A model generated the notes under the pieces. The model did not search any database and was not told the origin of the DNA. It worked only from the letters and a program-made list of their open reading frames with translations. From NCBI RefSeq assembly GCF_029407905.1, contig NW_026577882.1, positions 3,286,001 to 3,350,000 of the forward strand: a stretch of DNA of 64,000 nucleotides, given 5' to 3'. The stretch comes from Bubalus kerabau. Its lineage: Eukaryota; Chordata; Mammalia; Artiodactyla; Bovidae. Position numbers and translations under genes: made by a program. This document shows positions 44,401 to 58,364 of the stretch, piece after piece (the stretch's first letter is position 1; every line of letters starts with the position of its first letter).

Positions 44401-47400
44401 GAGGGACAGCAGGGGATTGCTCTCGAGTCACTTCAGGGCAAATGAGACCTCATCTATGCTTGTGTCTAGGACCTAATGTTCCTCTCCAGGGGCGACAGGG
44501 ATCTCGGGGTTGCATTCCAGACTCACCTGAGGAGTCAGGCCTGGTATATAGGGGAAGCAAAGAATTCCGCTCTCCTCTCGAGTCCCAATGGGTATCTCTT
44601 GGAGCCCACAGAGTGGCCTAAAGGGAGTCAGGCCTCCTGTGGAGTTTGAAGAGAGGCCTCGAGATTGCTCTCCAGGCCATGCAGGAAAAGAAGGCCTTCA
44701 TCTCGCGACGACGGAGGCGTCTCGTGGGTTTTCTCGAGCTGGGGAGCCAGTGTGGGATTTCTCACGAGGTATGACGGGGAGCTCAGGGAGCCTCTCGTGT
44801 GGCGCCAGGGAAGTCAAGTCTCCATGCGAGTTTCGAGGGGGAACGCGTCATTGCTCTCGAGTCATGGTAGGGGAATCGTGATTCAAGACGCGTGAAGGAG
44901 GATTTTCGAGGTCTTTCTTGGGTTGCGTCAGGAAACCCTGTGTTCCCTCGACTTGTGCCGGTGACCTCAGGGAGCTTCTAAGGGTGCCTCTGAGAAGTCG
45001 CGATACTGTGGATTTGGGAGGGGCCTCTCGGGCCTCCACTGTTTTTGGTGTAATGGAAGAGGGCCTCATCTCGAGTGGAGTCAGGGACCTCAGGGTTCCT
45101 CTCCATTTCGGACTCCGATCGCAGGGTCCCTTCAGAGTTGGGACCGGAGAGTCAGGCCTCGTCTTAAGTGGAGGAATGGAACTCTGCTTGCCTCTCATGT
45201 TGTTCATGGGATGACAGGCCTCTTGTTGAGCTGTGTGTGGAACCTGCGGCTTTTACCGAATGATGCACGGGAGTGTCAGTGACCCTTCGTTTTGTGCCTT
45301 CGTCCACAGGGTTGCCTTCGAAGAGGTGTCCGGGCATCGGGTTCTTCTCAAGAGTGGGCCGGGAAATCGGGGTATTTCGGCATGTGACACCACCCACGAC
45401 GCTATGTCTCGAATTTCCTCGTGAGACCGGCCTCATCCTGAGGTGCGCCGGGAATGTGGGGAACCCCTTCCAAACAAAGCAGGGGAATAGACCCTCCTGT
45501 CGCAAACAGGAGGGGAGAAGGTGCTCAGATGAAGTGGTGCGGGAACCTCGGTGTTCCTGTCGAGTGAGACCGGCGTGTCCTGGAACATTTGGTGTCGCAT
45601 CAAGGGTGCAAAGTACCGTTTCACACTTCAAGACGGAACGTGGTTCTTTTCTTGAGACGCCATAGCAGGCAAGGGCCTCATCTTGGGATGACGTTGGAAA
45701 CACGTGGTTTTTCTCGAGTTCCGGCGGGATTCTCGAGTTACGAAGGGGATTTCTGGCTTCCTCTTGTGTTGGCCCAGGGAAGCCCAATCTTCCATTCGAG
45801 TTGCGAGGGAGAGCTGGGGGTTGCGCTCGAGTCACTGCAGGGCAAAAGAGACCTCATCCAGGCTTGTGTCTAGGACCTAATGTTCCTCTCAAGGGATGAC
45901 TGGGATCTTGGGGTTGCATTCCAGACTCACCCGGGAGTCAGGCGTCATCTCGAGGGGAAACAAAGGACTTCTTTCTCTTCTCGAGTCGCGACGGGTATTT
46001 CTTGGAGCCCACTGAGTGGACTAAAGGGAGTCAAGCCTCCTCTGGAGTTTGGAGAGAGGACTCGGGATTGCACTCCAGGACATGCAGGAAAAGAAGGCCC
46101 TCATCTCACGATGACGGGGGGTCTCGGTGGTTTTTCCGAGCTGCAGCGCCTGTGTTGGTTTCTCAGGAGGTACGACGGGGAGCTCAGGGAGCCTCTTATG
46201 TGGCGCCAGGGAAGTTAGGTCTCGATGCGTGTGGCGAGGGGGAGTGCGTCATTGCTCTCGAGTCATGGTAGGGGAATCAGGCCTCTAGACGCGTTGAAGA
46301 AGGACTCTCAAGATCTCTCTCGGGTCTTGGCAAGAATACCTGGGTTCCCTCGACTTGTGCCGGTGACCTCAGGGAGATTCTCCGGGTGCCTCTGAGAAGT
46401 CAGGGATACTGTGGAGTTGGGAAAGACCTCTCGGGACTCCACTGGGTTTGGTGAAATGGAAGGGGGCCTCATCTCGAGGGGAGGCAGGAACCTCAGGGTT
46501 CCTCTCCATTTCTGATTCCGATCGCAGCCCCCTGCATAGTTGGGAGAGGTGAGTCAGGCCTCGTCTTGTGTGCAGGAATGGATCTCCGCTTGCCTCTCGA
46601 GTTGTTCACTGGGTGACAGGCACTTGTTGAGCTGTAAGAGTAACCTGTGGTCTTTTCCGGATGATGCACGGGGTTGTCAGTGCCCCTTCGTGTTGTGCCT
46701 TCATCCACACTATCTTCGAATAGGTGTCTGGGCATCGCGTTCTTATCAAGAGCGGATCGGGAAATCGCGGTCTTTCGGCATGTGGCACCACCATCGAGGC
46801 TACGTCTCGAATTTCCTCGTGAGACAGCCTCATCTGAGGTGCGTGGAGAAGGTCGGGAACCCCTTGCAGACAAAGCAGGGGAATCGACCCTCCTTTCGCG
46901 ATCAGGAGGGGAGAAGGGGCTCAGATGAAGTGGTGCCAGGAACCTTGGTGTTCCCCTCGAATGCGACCCGTATGTCGGGGTACTTTTGGGGTAGCATTAA
47001 GGGTGCCAAATATCATTTCGCACTTCAAGACAGAACGTGGGACTACTCTTGAGACGCTGGAGCAGGCCAGGGCCTCATCTTGCAATGACGGGGGAATCAC
47101 GTGGTTTTTCTCGAGTTGAGGCGGAATTCTCGAATTACTACTGGGAATTCAGGCTTCCTCTTGTGTTGGCCCAGGGAGGTCCATCTTCCATTCGGGTTGC
47201 GAGGGAAAGATGGGGAGTGCTCTCGAGTTACTGCAGGGCAAAAGCGACCTCATCTAGCCTTGTGTTCAGGACCCAATGATCCTCTCCAAGGGCGACAGGG
47301 ATCTCGGGTTTGCATTACAGACTCACCCGGGGAGTTAGGCCTCGTCTCGAGGGGAAGCAAAGGACTCGGCTCTCCTCTCGAGTTGGGACGCATATCTCTT

Positions 47401-49306
47401 GGAGCCCACTGAGTGGTCTAAAGGGAGTCAACCCTCCTCTTCAGTTTGGAGAGAGGACTCGGGATTGCTCTCCAGGCCATGCAGGAAGAGAAGGCCCACA
47501 TCTCGAGATGACGGGGGCGTCTCGTGGGTTTTCTCGAGCGGAGGTGCCAGTGTGGGGTTTCCATGAGGTAGGACGGGGAGCGCAGGGAGCCTCTCGTGTG
47601 GCGCCAGGGAAGTTAGGTTTCAATGGGCGTGGCGAGGGAAATGCGTCATTGCTCTCCAGTCATGGTAGGGTATCGGGCCTCAAGACGCAGTAAAGAAGGA
47701 CTCTCGAGGTCTTTCTCAGAATGCAGCAGGAAACCCTGGGTTCACTCGACTTGTGCCAGTGACCGCAGAGAGCTTCTGAGGGTGCCTCTGAGAAGTCAGG
47801 TATACTGTGGAGTTGGGAGGGGCCTCTCGGGACTCCACTGGGTATGGCGCAATGGAAGAGGGCCTCATTTCGAGTTGATGCAGGAACGTCAGGTTTCATC
47901 TACATTTCTGACTCCGATCGCACGGTCCCTGCAGAGTTGGGAAAGGAGAGTCAGGCCTTCTCTTGTGTGGAGGAACGGAACTCCGCATGCCTCTCTAGTT
48001 CTTCAAGGGATGACAGGACACTTGTCGATCTGTGTTTGGAATCTGCGTGTTTTTCCGTACTATGCATGGGGATGTCAGTACTCCTTCGTGTTGTGCATTC
48101 ATCCACAGGTTTGCTTTCGAAGAGGTGCCTGGGCATCAGGTTCTTATTAAGAGTGGACCGGGAAATCGGGGTCTTTCCGCATGTGGCACCACCCACCAGG
48201 CTACATCTCGAATTTCCTAGTGAAACCGGCCTCATTCTTAGGTGCGCCGTGAAGGTCGGAAGCCCTTGCAGACAAAGCAGGGGAATCGACCCTCCTGTCT
48301 CGATCAGGAGGGGAGAAGGGGCACAGATGAGGTGATGCCGGGAACCTCGGTGTTCCCCTCCAGTGAGACCAGTGTGTTGGGGAACTTTTGTGGTCGCATC
48401 AAAGGTGCCAAGTACCGTATCGCACTTCAAGATGGAACGTAAGACTTCTTTTGAGACGCTGTAGCGGCAATGGCCGCATCTTGCGATGAAGAGGGAACGA
48501 CGTGGTTTTTCTCGAGTTGTGGCGGGATTCTTGAGTTACAACGGGAAATTCAGGCTTCCTCTTCTGTTGGCCCAGGGAAGTCCAGTCTTCCATTCGAGTT
48601 GCGAGGGAGAGTTGGGGATTGCTCTCGAGTCACTGCAGGAAAAAAGAGACCTCATCTAGGCTTGTGTCCAGGACCTAATGTTTCTCTCCAGAGGCGACAG
48701 GGATCTCCGGTTCGCATATCAGACTCACCCGAGGAGTCAGGCCTCGCCTCGAGGGGAAGGAAAAGACTCCGCTCTCCTCTCGAGTCGCGACGGGTATGTC
48801 TTGGAGTCCACTGAGTGACCAAAAGGGAGTCAAGCCTACTGTGGAGTTTGGAGAGAGGACTCGGGATTGCTCTCCAGGCCATGCTAGAAAAGAAGGCCGT
48901 CATGTCGCGAAAATGGGGGCGTCTCGTGGGTTTTCTCTATCTGCGGCGCCAGTGTGGGGTTTCTCACGAGGTATGACGGGGAGCTCAAGGAGCCTCTCGT
49001 GTGGCGCCAGGGAAGTCAGGGCTTCATGAGTGTAGCAGAGGGAGCGCGTCATTGCCCTCGAGTCATGGTAGGGGAATCAGGCCTCAAAGCGCGTTGAAGA
49101 AGGACTCTTGAGTTCTTTCTATGGTGGCGGCAGTAAACCCTGGGTTCACTCGAATTGCGCTGGTGACCTCAGGGAGCTTCTCAGGGTGCCTCTGAGAAGT
49201 CAGGGATACTGTGGAGCTGGGACGCGTCTCTCGGGACTCCACTGGGTTTCGTGCAATGGAAGAGGTCCTAATCTCGAGTGGAGGCAGGAACCTCAGCGTT
49301 CCTCTC

Positions 49307-49326
49307 GTGACTTCACTGGCACTGGT
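49307..49326. repeat. Inverted ~20 bp insertion in a satellite monomer (2 of 3)
   Basis: GTGACTTCACTGGCACTGGT sits at the same monomer position as the insertions at 34727 and 50726. The monomer length is 1419 bp. Confidence 0.78.
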
Positions 49327-50725
49327 CTGATTCGGATCGCAAAGTCCCTGCAGAGTTGGGACAGGAGAGTCAGGCCTCGTCTTGTGTAGAGGAATGAAAC
49401 CCCACTTGCCTCTCGAGTTCTTCAGTGGTGACAAGCCACTTGTTGAGCTGTATGTGGAACCTGCGGGTTTTTCCAGACGATGCACGAGGGTGTCAGTGCC
49501 CCTTTGTTTTGTGCCTTCATCCACAGGGTTGCCTTCGAAGAGGTGTCCAGGCATCGGGTTCTTATCAAGAGCGTACCGAGAAATCATAGTCTTTTGGCAT
49601 GTGGCACCACCCGCGAGCTACGTCTCGAATTTCTTCGTGAGACCGGCCTCATCCTGAAGTGCCCCGTGAAGGTCGGGAACCCCTTACAAACAAAGCAGGG
49701 AAACTGACCCTCCTATCACGAACAGGAAGGGAGAAGGGGCTCAGATAAACTGGTGCCGGGAACCTCGGTGTTCACCTCGAGTGAGACCAATATTTCGGGG
49801 AACTTTTGGGGTCACATCAAGGGTGTCAAGTATCGTTTCGCACTTCAAGACGGAACGTGGGACTTTTCTTGAGAAGCTGTAGCGGGCAAGGGCCTCATCT
49901 TGCGATGACGAGGGAACCAAGTGCTTTTTCTCGAGTTGTGGCGGGATTCTCGAGTTACGAAGGGGAATTCAGGCTTCCTCTTGTGTTGGCCCAGGGAAGT
50001 CCAATCTTCCATTCGAGTTGTTAGGGAGAGCGGGGGATTGCTCTCGAGTTACAGAAGGGCAAAAGAGACCTCATCTAGGCTTGTTTCCAGGACCTAATGT
50101 TCCTCTCCAGGGGAGACAGGGATCTCGGGGTTGCATTCCAGACCCACCTGGTGAGTCAGGCCTTGTCTCGAGGGGAAGCAAAGGACTCCATTCTCCTCTC
50201 GAGTCGCGACGGGTATCTCTTGGAGCCCACTAAGTGGCCTAAAGGGAGTCAAGCCTCCTGTGGAGTTTGGAAAGAGGATTCGGGATTCCTCTCCAGGCCA
50301 TGCAGGAAAAGAAGGCCCTCATCTCGCGATGACAGGGGCATATGGTGGGTTTTCTCGAGCTGCGGCGTCATTGTGGGGTTTCTCACGAGGTACGACGGGG
50401 AGCTCAGGGAGCCTCTCTTATGGCGCCAGTGAAGTCAGGTCTCCATGTGCGTGGCGAGGGGGTGCGTGTCATTTCTATAGAGCCATGGAAGCAGATTCGG
50501 GCTTCAAGACACGTTGAAGTAGGACTCTCGAGGTCTTTTTCGCATTGTGGCAGGAAACCCTGGGTTCCCTCGACATGTGCCGGTGACCTCATGGAGCTTC
50601 TCCAGGTGCCTCTGAGAAGTCAGGAGTACTGTGGAGTTGGGAGGGGCCTCTCGGGACTCCACTGGGTTTGGTGCAATGGATGAGAGCCTCATCTCGAGTG
50701 GAGGCAGGAACCTCATGTTTCTTCT

Positions 50726-50746
50726 CCTGGGTTTCCTGGCGCCGGT
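50726..50746. repeat. Inverted ~20 bp insertion in a satellite monomer (3 of 3)
   Basis: CCTGGGTTTCCTGGCGCCGG, in the monomer next to copy 2. It keeps the palindromic GGCGCC core of the donor GGCGCCAGGGAAGTCAGG in inverted orientation. The monomer length is 1421 bp. Confidence 0.8.
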
Positions 50747-53599
50747 ACTGACTCGGATCGCAGTTTCCCTGCAGAGTTGGTACAGAAAATCAGGTCTCGT
50801 CTTGTGTGGAGGAATGGAACTCCACTTGCCTGTCGAGTTGTTCACGGGGTGACAGACCACTTGTTGAAATGTGTTTGTAACCTGCGGGTTTTTCTGGACG
50901 ATAAACGGGGGTGTCAGTGCCCCTTCGTGTTGTGCTTTCATCCACAGGCTTTCCTTCGTAAAGGTGTCAGGGCATCGCGTTCTTATCAAGAGTAGACCGG
51001 GAAATCGGGGTCTTTCGGCTTGTGGCACCACCCACGAGGCTACGTCTCGAATTTCCTCGTGAGACCTGCCTCATCCTTAGGCGTGCTGGAAAGGTCGGGA
51101 ACCCCTTCCAGACATAGCAGGGGAATCGACACTCCTGTCGCGATCACGAGGGGAGAAGGAGCTCAAATGAAGTGGTTCCGGGAACCTCGGTGTTCCTTTC
51201 GAGTGAGACCGGTATGTCGGGGAATTTTGAGATTGCATCAAGGGTGCCAAGTACTGTTTCGCACTTCAAGACAGAACGTGGGACTTCTCTTGAGTCGCTG
51301 TAGAGGGCAAGGGCCTCATCTAGCGCTGATGAGGGAACCACGTGGATTTTCTCGAGTTTCGGCGGGATTCTCGAGTTACGATGTCGAATTCAGGCTTCCA
51401 ATTGTATTGGTCCAGGGAAGTCCAATCTTCCATTCGATTTGCGAGGGAGAGCTGGTGATTGCTCTCTAGTAACTGCAGTGCAAAATAGACCTCATCTAGG
51501 CTTGTGTCCAGGACCGAGTTTTCCTCTCCAGGTGCGACAGGAACTCGGGGTTGCATTCCAGACTCACACGGGGAGTCAGGCCTCGTCTCGAGGGGAAGCA
51601 AAGGACTCCGCTCTCCCTTCAAGTTCTGACAGGTATCTCTTGGAGCCAACTGAGAGGCCTAAAGAGAGTCAAGCCTCCTGTGGAGTCTGGAGAGAGGACT
51701 TGGTTTTGCTCTCCATGCCAGGCAGGAAAGAAGTCCCTCATCTCGTGATGACGGGGGCGTATCGTGGGTTTTCTCGAGCTGTGGTGCCTGAATGGGGTTT
51801 CCGAAGAGGTACGACGGGGAGCTCAGGGAGACTCTCTTCAGGCGTCAGGGAAGTCAGGTCTCCATGCGCATGGCGATGGGGAGCGGGTCTTTGCTCTCGA
51901 GTCATGGTAGGGGAATTGGGCCTCAAGACGCGCCGAAGGACTCTCAAGGTCTTTCTCGGGTCGCAGCAGGAAACCCTGGGTTCCCTTGACTTGTGCCAGT
52001 GACCTCAGGTAGATTCTCAAGGTGCCTCTGAGAATTCAAGTATACTGTGGAGTTGGGAAGGGCCTCTCGCGACTCATCTGGGTTTGGTGCAATGGAAGAG
52101 GGCCTCATCTCGAGTTGAGGCAGGAACCTCAGGTTTCCTCTCCATTTCTAACTCGGATGGCAGGGTCCCTGAAGAGTTGGGACAGGAGAGTCAGGCCTCA
52201 TCTTGTGTGGAGGAATTGAACTCCGCTTGCCTATGGAGTTGTTCAAGGGGTGACATTCCACTTGTCGAGCTGTGTGTAGAACCTGTGGGTTTTTCTGGAC
52301 AATGCACGGGAGTTTTAGTAACCCTTCTGTTGTGCCTTCATCCACAGGGTTGCCTTCGAAGTGGTGTCCGGGCATCGGGTTCTTATCCAGATTGGACCGC
52401 ACCATCGGGGTCTTTCGGCATGTGGCACCACCCACGAGGCTACGTCTCGAATTTCCTCCTGAGAAAGGCCTCATCCTTAGGTGCGCTGGGATGGGCGGGA
52501 ACTCCTTCTAGACAAAGCAGGGGAATTTACCCTCCTGTCGTGATCAGGAGGGGAGAAAGTCATCAGATGAAGTGGTGCCGGGAACTTCGGTGTTCCCCTC
52601 GGTGAGAACGGTGTGTCGGGGAACTTTTGGGGTTACATCAAGGGTGAAAAGTAGCATTTCGCACTTCAAGACGGAACGTGGGACTTCACTTGAGACGCTG
52701 TAGCGGGCCAGGGCCTCATCTTGGGATGACGAGTGAACCACGTGCTTTTGCTCGCATTGCGGCGGGAGTCTCGAGTTTTGACGGGGAATTCAGATTTCCT
52801 CCTGTGTTGGCCCATGGAAGTCCAATCTTCCATTCGAGTTGCGAGGGTGAGCTGGGATCCCACTCGAGTCACTGCGGGGCAAAATAGACCATATCTAGGC
52901 TTGTGTCCAGGACCGAATATTCCTCTCCAGGGGTGACAGGGATCTCGGGGTGGCATTCCAGACTCACCCGGGAAGTCCAGCCTTGTTTCTAGAGGAAGCA
53001 AAGTACTCCGCTTTCCTCTCGAGTCGCGACGGGTAACTATTGAGCGCACTGAGTAGCCTTTGTGAGTCAAGCCTCCCGTGGAGTTTGGAGAGACGACTCG
53101 GGATTGCCCTCCAGGCCATGCAGTGAATGATGGCCCTCATCTCACGATAACGGGGGCGTCTCGTGGGTTTTCTCGAGCTGCGGCGCCAGTGTGGGGTTTC
53201 TCACGAGGTACGACGGGGACCTCAGGGAGCCTCTCATGAGGTGCCAGGGAAGTTAAGTCTCCATGCGCGTGGGTACTGGGAGCGCTTCATTGCTCTTGAG
53301 ACATGGTAGGGGAATCGGGCCTCAAGACGCATCAAAGAAGGACTATCCAGTCTTTCTCGGGTTGCGGCAGGAAACCCTGGGTTCCATCGACTTGTGCTGG
53401 AGATCTCAGGGAGCTTGTCAGGGTGCCTCTGAGAAGTCAGGGACACTGTGGGTTGGAGGGACCTCTCGGGACTCCAGTGGTTTTGGTGCTATGGAAGAGG
53501 GCCTCATCTCGAGTTGAGGCAGGAACCTCAGGGTTCCTCTCCATTTCTGATTCGGATTGCAGGGTCCCAGCAGATTTGGGACAGGAGAGTCAGGCCTCG

Positions 53600-55105
53600 T
53601 CCTGTGTGGAGGATGGAACTCAGCTTGCCTCTCGAGTTGTGCACGGGGTGACAGGCCACGTGTCGAGCTGTGTGTGGAACCTGTAGGTTTTTCCGGACGA
53701 TGCACGGGTGTGTCTGTGCCCCTTCGTGTTGTGCCTTCATCCACAGGGTTGCCTTCTAAGGGGTGTCCAGGCATCGGGTTCTTATCAAGAGCGGACCGGG
53801 CAATCGGAGTCTTTCGGCATGTGGCACCACCCACGAGGCTACGTCTCGAACTTCCTCGTGAGACCGGCATCATCCTGAGGTGCGCCGTTAAGGTCGGGAA
53901 ACCCTTGCAGACAAAGCAGGGGAATCGACCCTCCTGTCGTGATCAGGAGGGGAGAAGGCGCTCAAAAGAAATGGTGCTGGGAACTTCGGTGTTCCCCTCA
54001 AGTGAGACCGGTATGTTGGGGAACTTTTGGGGTCGCATCAAGGGTGCCAAGTACTGTTTCGCACTTCAAGATGGAACGTGGGACTACTCTTGAGACGCTG
54101 TAGCGGGAAAGTGCCTCATATTGCGATGATGGGGGAACCACTTGGTTTTTCTCGAGTTACGGCGGGATTCTAGAGTTATGACGGGGATTTCAGGCTTCCT
54201 CTTGTGTTGGCCCAGGGAAGTCCAATCTTCAATTCGAGCTGCGAGGGAGAGCTGGGGATTGCGCACGAGTCACTGTAGGGAAAAAGAGACCTCATCTTGG
54301 CTTGTGTCCAGGATCTAATGTTCCTCTCCAGGGGCGACAGGGATCTTGGGGTTGCATTCCAGACTCACCCGGGGAGTCAGGCCTCATCTCGAGGGGAAGC
54401 AAATGACTCCACTCTCCTCTCAAGTCGAGACGGATATCTCTTGGAGCCCACTGAGTGGCCTACAGGGAGCCAAGCTTCCTGTGGATTTTGGAGAGAGGAC
54501 TCGGTATTGCTCTCCAGGCCATGCAGAAAAAGAAGGCCCTCATCTCGCTATGACAGGGGCATCTCGTGGGTTTTCTCGAGCTGAGGCACAAGTGTGGTGT
54601 TTCCCACGTGGTATGCTGGGAGCTCAGGGAGCATCTTGTGTGGCGCCAGGGAAGTCAGGTCTCCATGCGCGTGGCGAGGGGGAGTGCGTCATTGCTCTCT
54701 TGTCATGATAGGGGATTTGGACCTCAAGACGCATTGAAGAAGGACTCTCAAGGTCTTTCTCAGGTTGTGGCAGGAAACCATGGGTTCCCTCGACTCATGC
54801 ATGTTACGTCAGGGAGCTTCTCAGGTGCCTCTGAGAAATCAGGGATACTGTGGAGTTGGGAGTGACCTCTCGGAACTCCACTGGGTTTGGTGAAATGGAA
54901 AAAGGCATCATCTTTAGATAAAGCAGGAACATCAGGTTTCCTCTTCATTTCTGACTCGGATCGCATGTTCCTACAGAGATGGGAGAGGAGAGTCAGGACT
55001 CATCTTGTGTGGAGGAATGGAAATCCGCTTGCATCTCGAGTTGTTCACGGGGTGACAGGCCTCTTGTAGAGCTGTATGTGGAACCTGCGGGTTTTTCCAG
55101 ACGAT
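53600..55105. repeat. Satellite I segment shared with 2560-4070
   Basis: Right-hand partner of the array 1 segment at a constant offset of ~51038 bp. It ends where the monomer switches, near 55110, to the intermediate subfamily also found at 39571. Confidence 0.85.
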
Positions 55106-55109
55106 GCAC

Positions 55110-56900
55110 AGGGGTGTCAGTGCCCCTTCGTGTTGTGCCTTCCCCCACAGGGTTGCCTTCAAAGAGGTCCGGGCATCGGGTTCATTTCAAGAGCGGACCG
55201 GGAAATCGGGGTCATTCTGCATGTGGCACCACCCACGTGGCTCATCTCGAATTTCCTCGTGAGACCAGCATCATCCTGAGGTGCGCCGGGAAGGCCGGGA
55301 ACCCCTTCCACACAAAGTAGGGGAATCGATTCTCCTGTCGCGATCAGGAGGGGAGATGGGGCTCAGATGAAGTGGTGCCGGGACCCTCGGTGTTCCACTC
55401 GAGGGAACCCGGCGTTTCAGGGAACTTTAGGGGTCGCATCAAGGGAGCCAAGTACCGTTTCCCACTTCAGGGCGGAACATGGGACTTCCCTAGAGACGCT
55501 GTAGCGGGCAAGGGCCTCATCCTGTGAAGACGTTGGAACCACGTCATTTTTCTCGAGTTGCGTCTGGATTCTCGAAAACGACGGGGATTACAGGCTTCCT
55601 CTTGGGTTGGCCCTGGGAAGCCCAATCTTCCCCTGGAGTTGCGAGGGAAAGCTGGGGGTTCTGCTCGAGTCACTACAGGGCCAAAGAGACCTCATCGAGG
55701 CGTGTGTCCAGGACCTAATATTCCTCTCAAGGGAAGACAGGGATCCCGGGTTTCCATTCCAGACTCCCCCGGGGAGCCAGGACTCGCCTGGAGGGGGAGC
55801 AAAGGACTCCGCTTTCCTCTCAAGTCGCAACACGGACCTCTTGGAGCCCACTGAGTGGACTCAAGGGTGTCGAGCCTCCTCTTCAGTTTGGAGAGAGGAC
55901 TCGGGATTGCTCTCCAGGCCAGGCAGGAAAAGAAGGCCTTCATCTCGCGATGACGGGGGCGTCTCATGGGTTTCCTCAGGCTGCTGCGCCCATGGGGGTT
56001 TTCTCACGAGGCACGACGAGGAACTCAGGGAGCCTCTCGTGCGGCGCCAGGGAAGTCAGGTCTCCATGCGCATGGCGAGGGTGAGCTGGTCATCACTCTC
56101 GAGTCATGGGAAGCGGCTAGGTCCTCAAGAGGCGTTGAAGAAGGACTCTCGAGGTCTTTCTCGGGTTGTGGCGGGAAACCCTCGTTTCCCTCGACTTCTG
56201 CAGGGGACCTTAGGGAACTTCCCAGGGTGCCTCTGAGAGGTGAGGGATGCTGTGTAGTTGGCAGGGCCTCTCGGGACTCTGCTGGGTTCGGCGCAATGGA
56301 AGAGGGCCTCATCTCGAGGGGAGGCAGGAACCTCAGGCTTCCTCTCGGTTTCGGACTCCGACTGCACGGTCCCTGCAGTGTTGGGACAGGAGAGTCATGC
56401 CTCGTCTTGTCTGAGGAATGGAATTCTGCTTGCCTCTCGAGTTGTTCCGGGAGTCTCAGGCCCCTTGTCGAGATGTGTGTAGACCCTGCGGGTTTTTCTG
56501 GATGATGCACGGGGGTGTCAGTGCCCCTTCATGTTGTGCCTTCACCCACAGGGTTGCCTTCGAAGAGGTGTCCGGGCATCGGGTTCTTATCAAGAGCGGA
56601 CCGGAAAATCGGGGTCGTTCGGCACGTGGCACCTCACACGTGGCTAGTCTCGAATTTCCTCCTGAGACCGGCCTCATCCTGAGGTGCGCCAGGAAGGCCG
56701 GGAACCCCTTCCAGACAAAGCAGGGGAATCGACTCTCCTGTCGCGATCAGGAAGGGAGAAGGGGCTCAGATGAAGTGGTGCCGGGACCCTCGGTGTTCCC
56801 CTCGAGGGAACCCAGCGTGTCGGGGAACTTTTGCGGTCGCATCAAGTGTGTCAAGTACCGTTTCGCACTTAAGGACGGAACATGGGACTTCCCTGGAGAC
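55110..56900. repeat. Intermediate satellite I subfamily block, copy 2
   Basis: Matches 39571-41336 at an offset of ~15565 bp. The switch into this block is inside a monomer (between ACAGGGGTGTCAGTG and CCTTCCCCCACAGG), the signature of unequal exchange or gene conversion. Confidence 0.82.
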
Positions 56901-57020
56901 ACCGGGAACTTCGGTGTTCCCCTGGAGTGAGACCGGTATGTCAGGGAACTTTGGGGGTCGCATCAAGGGTGCCAAGTACCGTTTTGTACTTCAGGATGGA
57001 ACGTGGGACTTCTCTTGATA
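56901..57020. repeat. ~122 bp partial tandem duplication, copy 2
   Basis: Same break as at 41337: GGACTTCCCTGGAGAC is followed by ACCGGGAACTTCGGTGTTCC. The unit is 1524 bp. Confidence 0.88.
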
Positions 57021-58364
57021 CGCTGTAGCGGCCAAGGGCCTCATCTTGCGATGACGGGGGAGCCACGTGGTTTTTCTCGAGTTGCGGCGGGATTCTCGAG
57101 TTACGACGGGGATTTCAGGCTTCCTCTTGTGTTTGGCCAGGGAAGTCCAATCATCCATTCGAGTTGCGAGGGAGAGCTGGGGGTTGCACTCGAGTCACTG
57201 CAGGGCAAAGGAGACCTCATCTAGGCTTGTGTCCAGGACCTAATGTTCCTCACCAAGGGCCACAGGGATCTCAGGTTTGCATTCCAGACTCACCCAGGGA
57301 GTCAGGCCTCATGTCGAAGGGAAGCAAAGGACTCCGCTCTCCTTTCGAGTCGCGACGGGCACCTCTTGGGGCCCATTTTGTGGCCTAAAGGGAGTCAAGC
57401 CTCCTGTGAAGTTTGGAGAGAGGATTTGGGACTGCTCTCCAGGCCATGCAGGAAAAGACGGCCCTCATCTCGCGATGACGGAGGGATCTTGTGGGTTTTC
57501 TCGAGCTGCGGCGCCAGTGTGGGGTTTCACACGAGGTACTACGGGGAGCTCAGGGAGCCTCTCGTGTGGCGCCAGGGAAGTCAGGTCTCCACGTGCGTGG
57601 CGAGGGGGAGCGCATTATTGCTCTCAAGCTATGGTAGGGGAATCTGACCTCAAGACACATTGAAGAAGGACTCCCGAGGTCTTTCTTCGGTTGTGGCAGG
57701 AAACCCTTATTTCCCTCGACTTTTGCCGGTGGCCTCAAGGAGCTTCTCAGAATGCCTATGAGAAGTCAGGGATACTGTGGAGATGGGAGGGGCCTCTCGG
57801 GACTCCACTGGGTTTGTTTTAATGGAAGAGGGCCTCATCTCGGGTTGAGGCAGGAACCTCAGGTTTCCTCTCCATTTCTGACTCAGATCGAAGCGTGCCT
57901 GCAGAGTTGGGATTGGATACTCAGGCCTCGTCTTGTCTGAGGGAGGGAACTCCGCTTTCCTCTCTCATTGTTTAAGGGGTGACAGGCCAGGTGTGGAGCT
58001 GTATGTGGATCCTGCGGGGCTTTCCGGACAATGAACAGGGTTGCCAGTGCCCCCTCGTGTAGTTCCTTCATCCACAGGGTTGCCTTAGAAGAGGTGTCCG
58101 GGCATCGGGTTCTTATCAAGAGCAAGAACGAGAAATCGGGGTCTTTTGGCACGTGGCACCAACACGAGGCTATGTCTCGAATTTCTTCGTGAGACTGGCC
58201 TCATCCTGAGTGCGCCATGAAGGTCGGGAACCCCTTCTAGACAAAGCAGGCGGATCGACCTTCCTGCCGTGATCAGGAGCGGAGAAGGGGCTCAAATGAA
58301 GTGGTGCCAGGAACTTCGGTGTTCCCTTGGAGTCAGACCGGTATATTGGGGAACTTTTGGGGTC

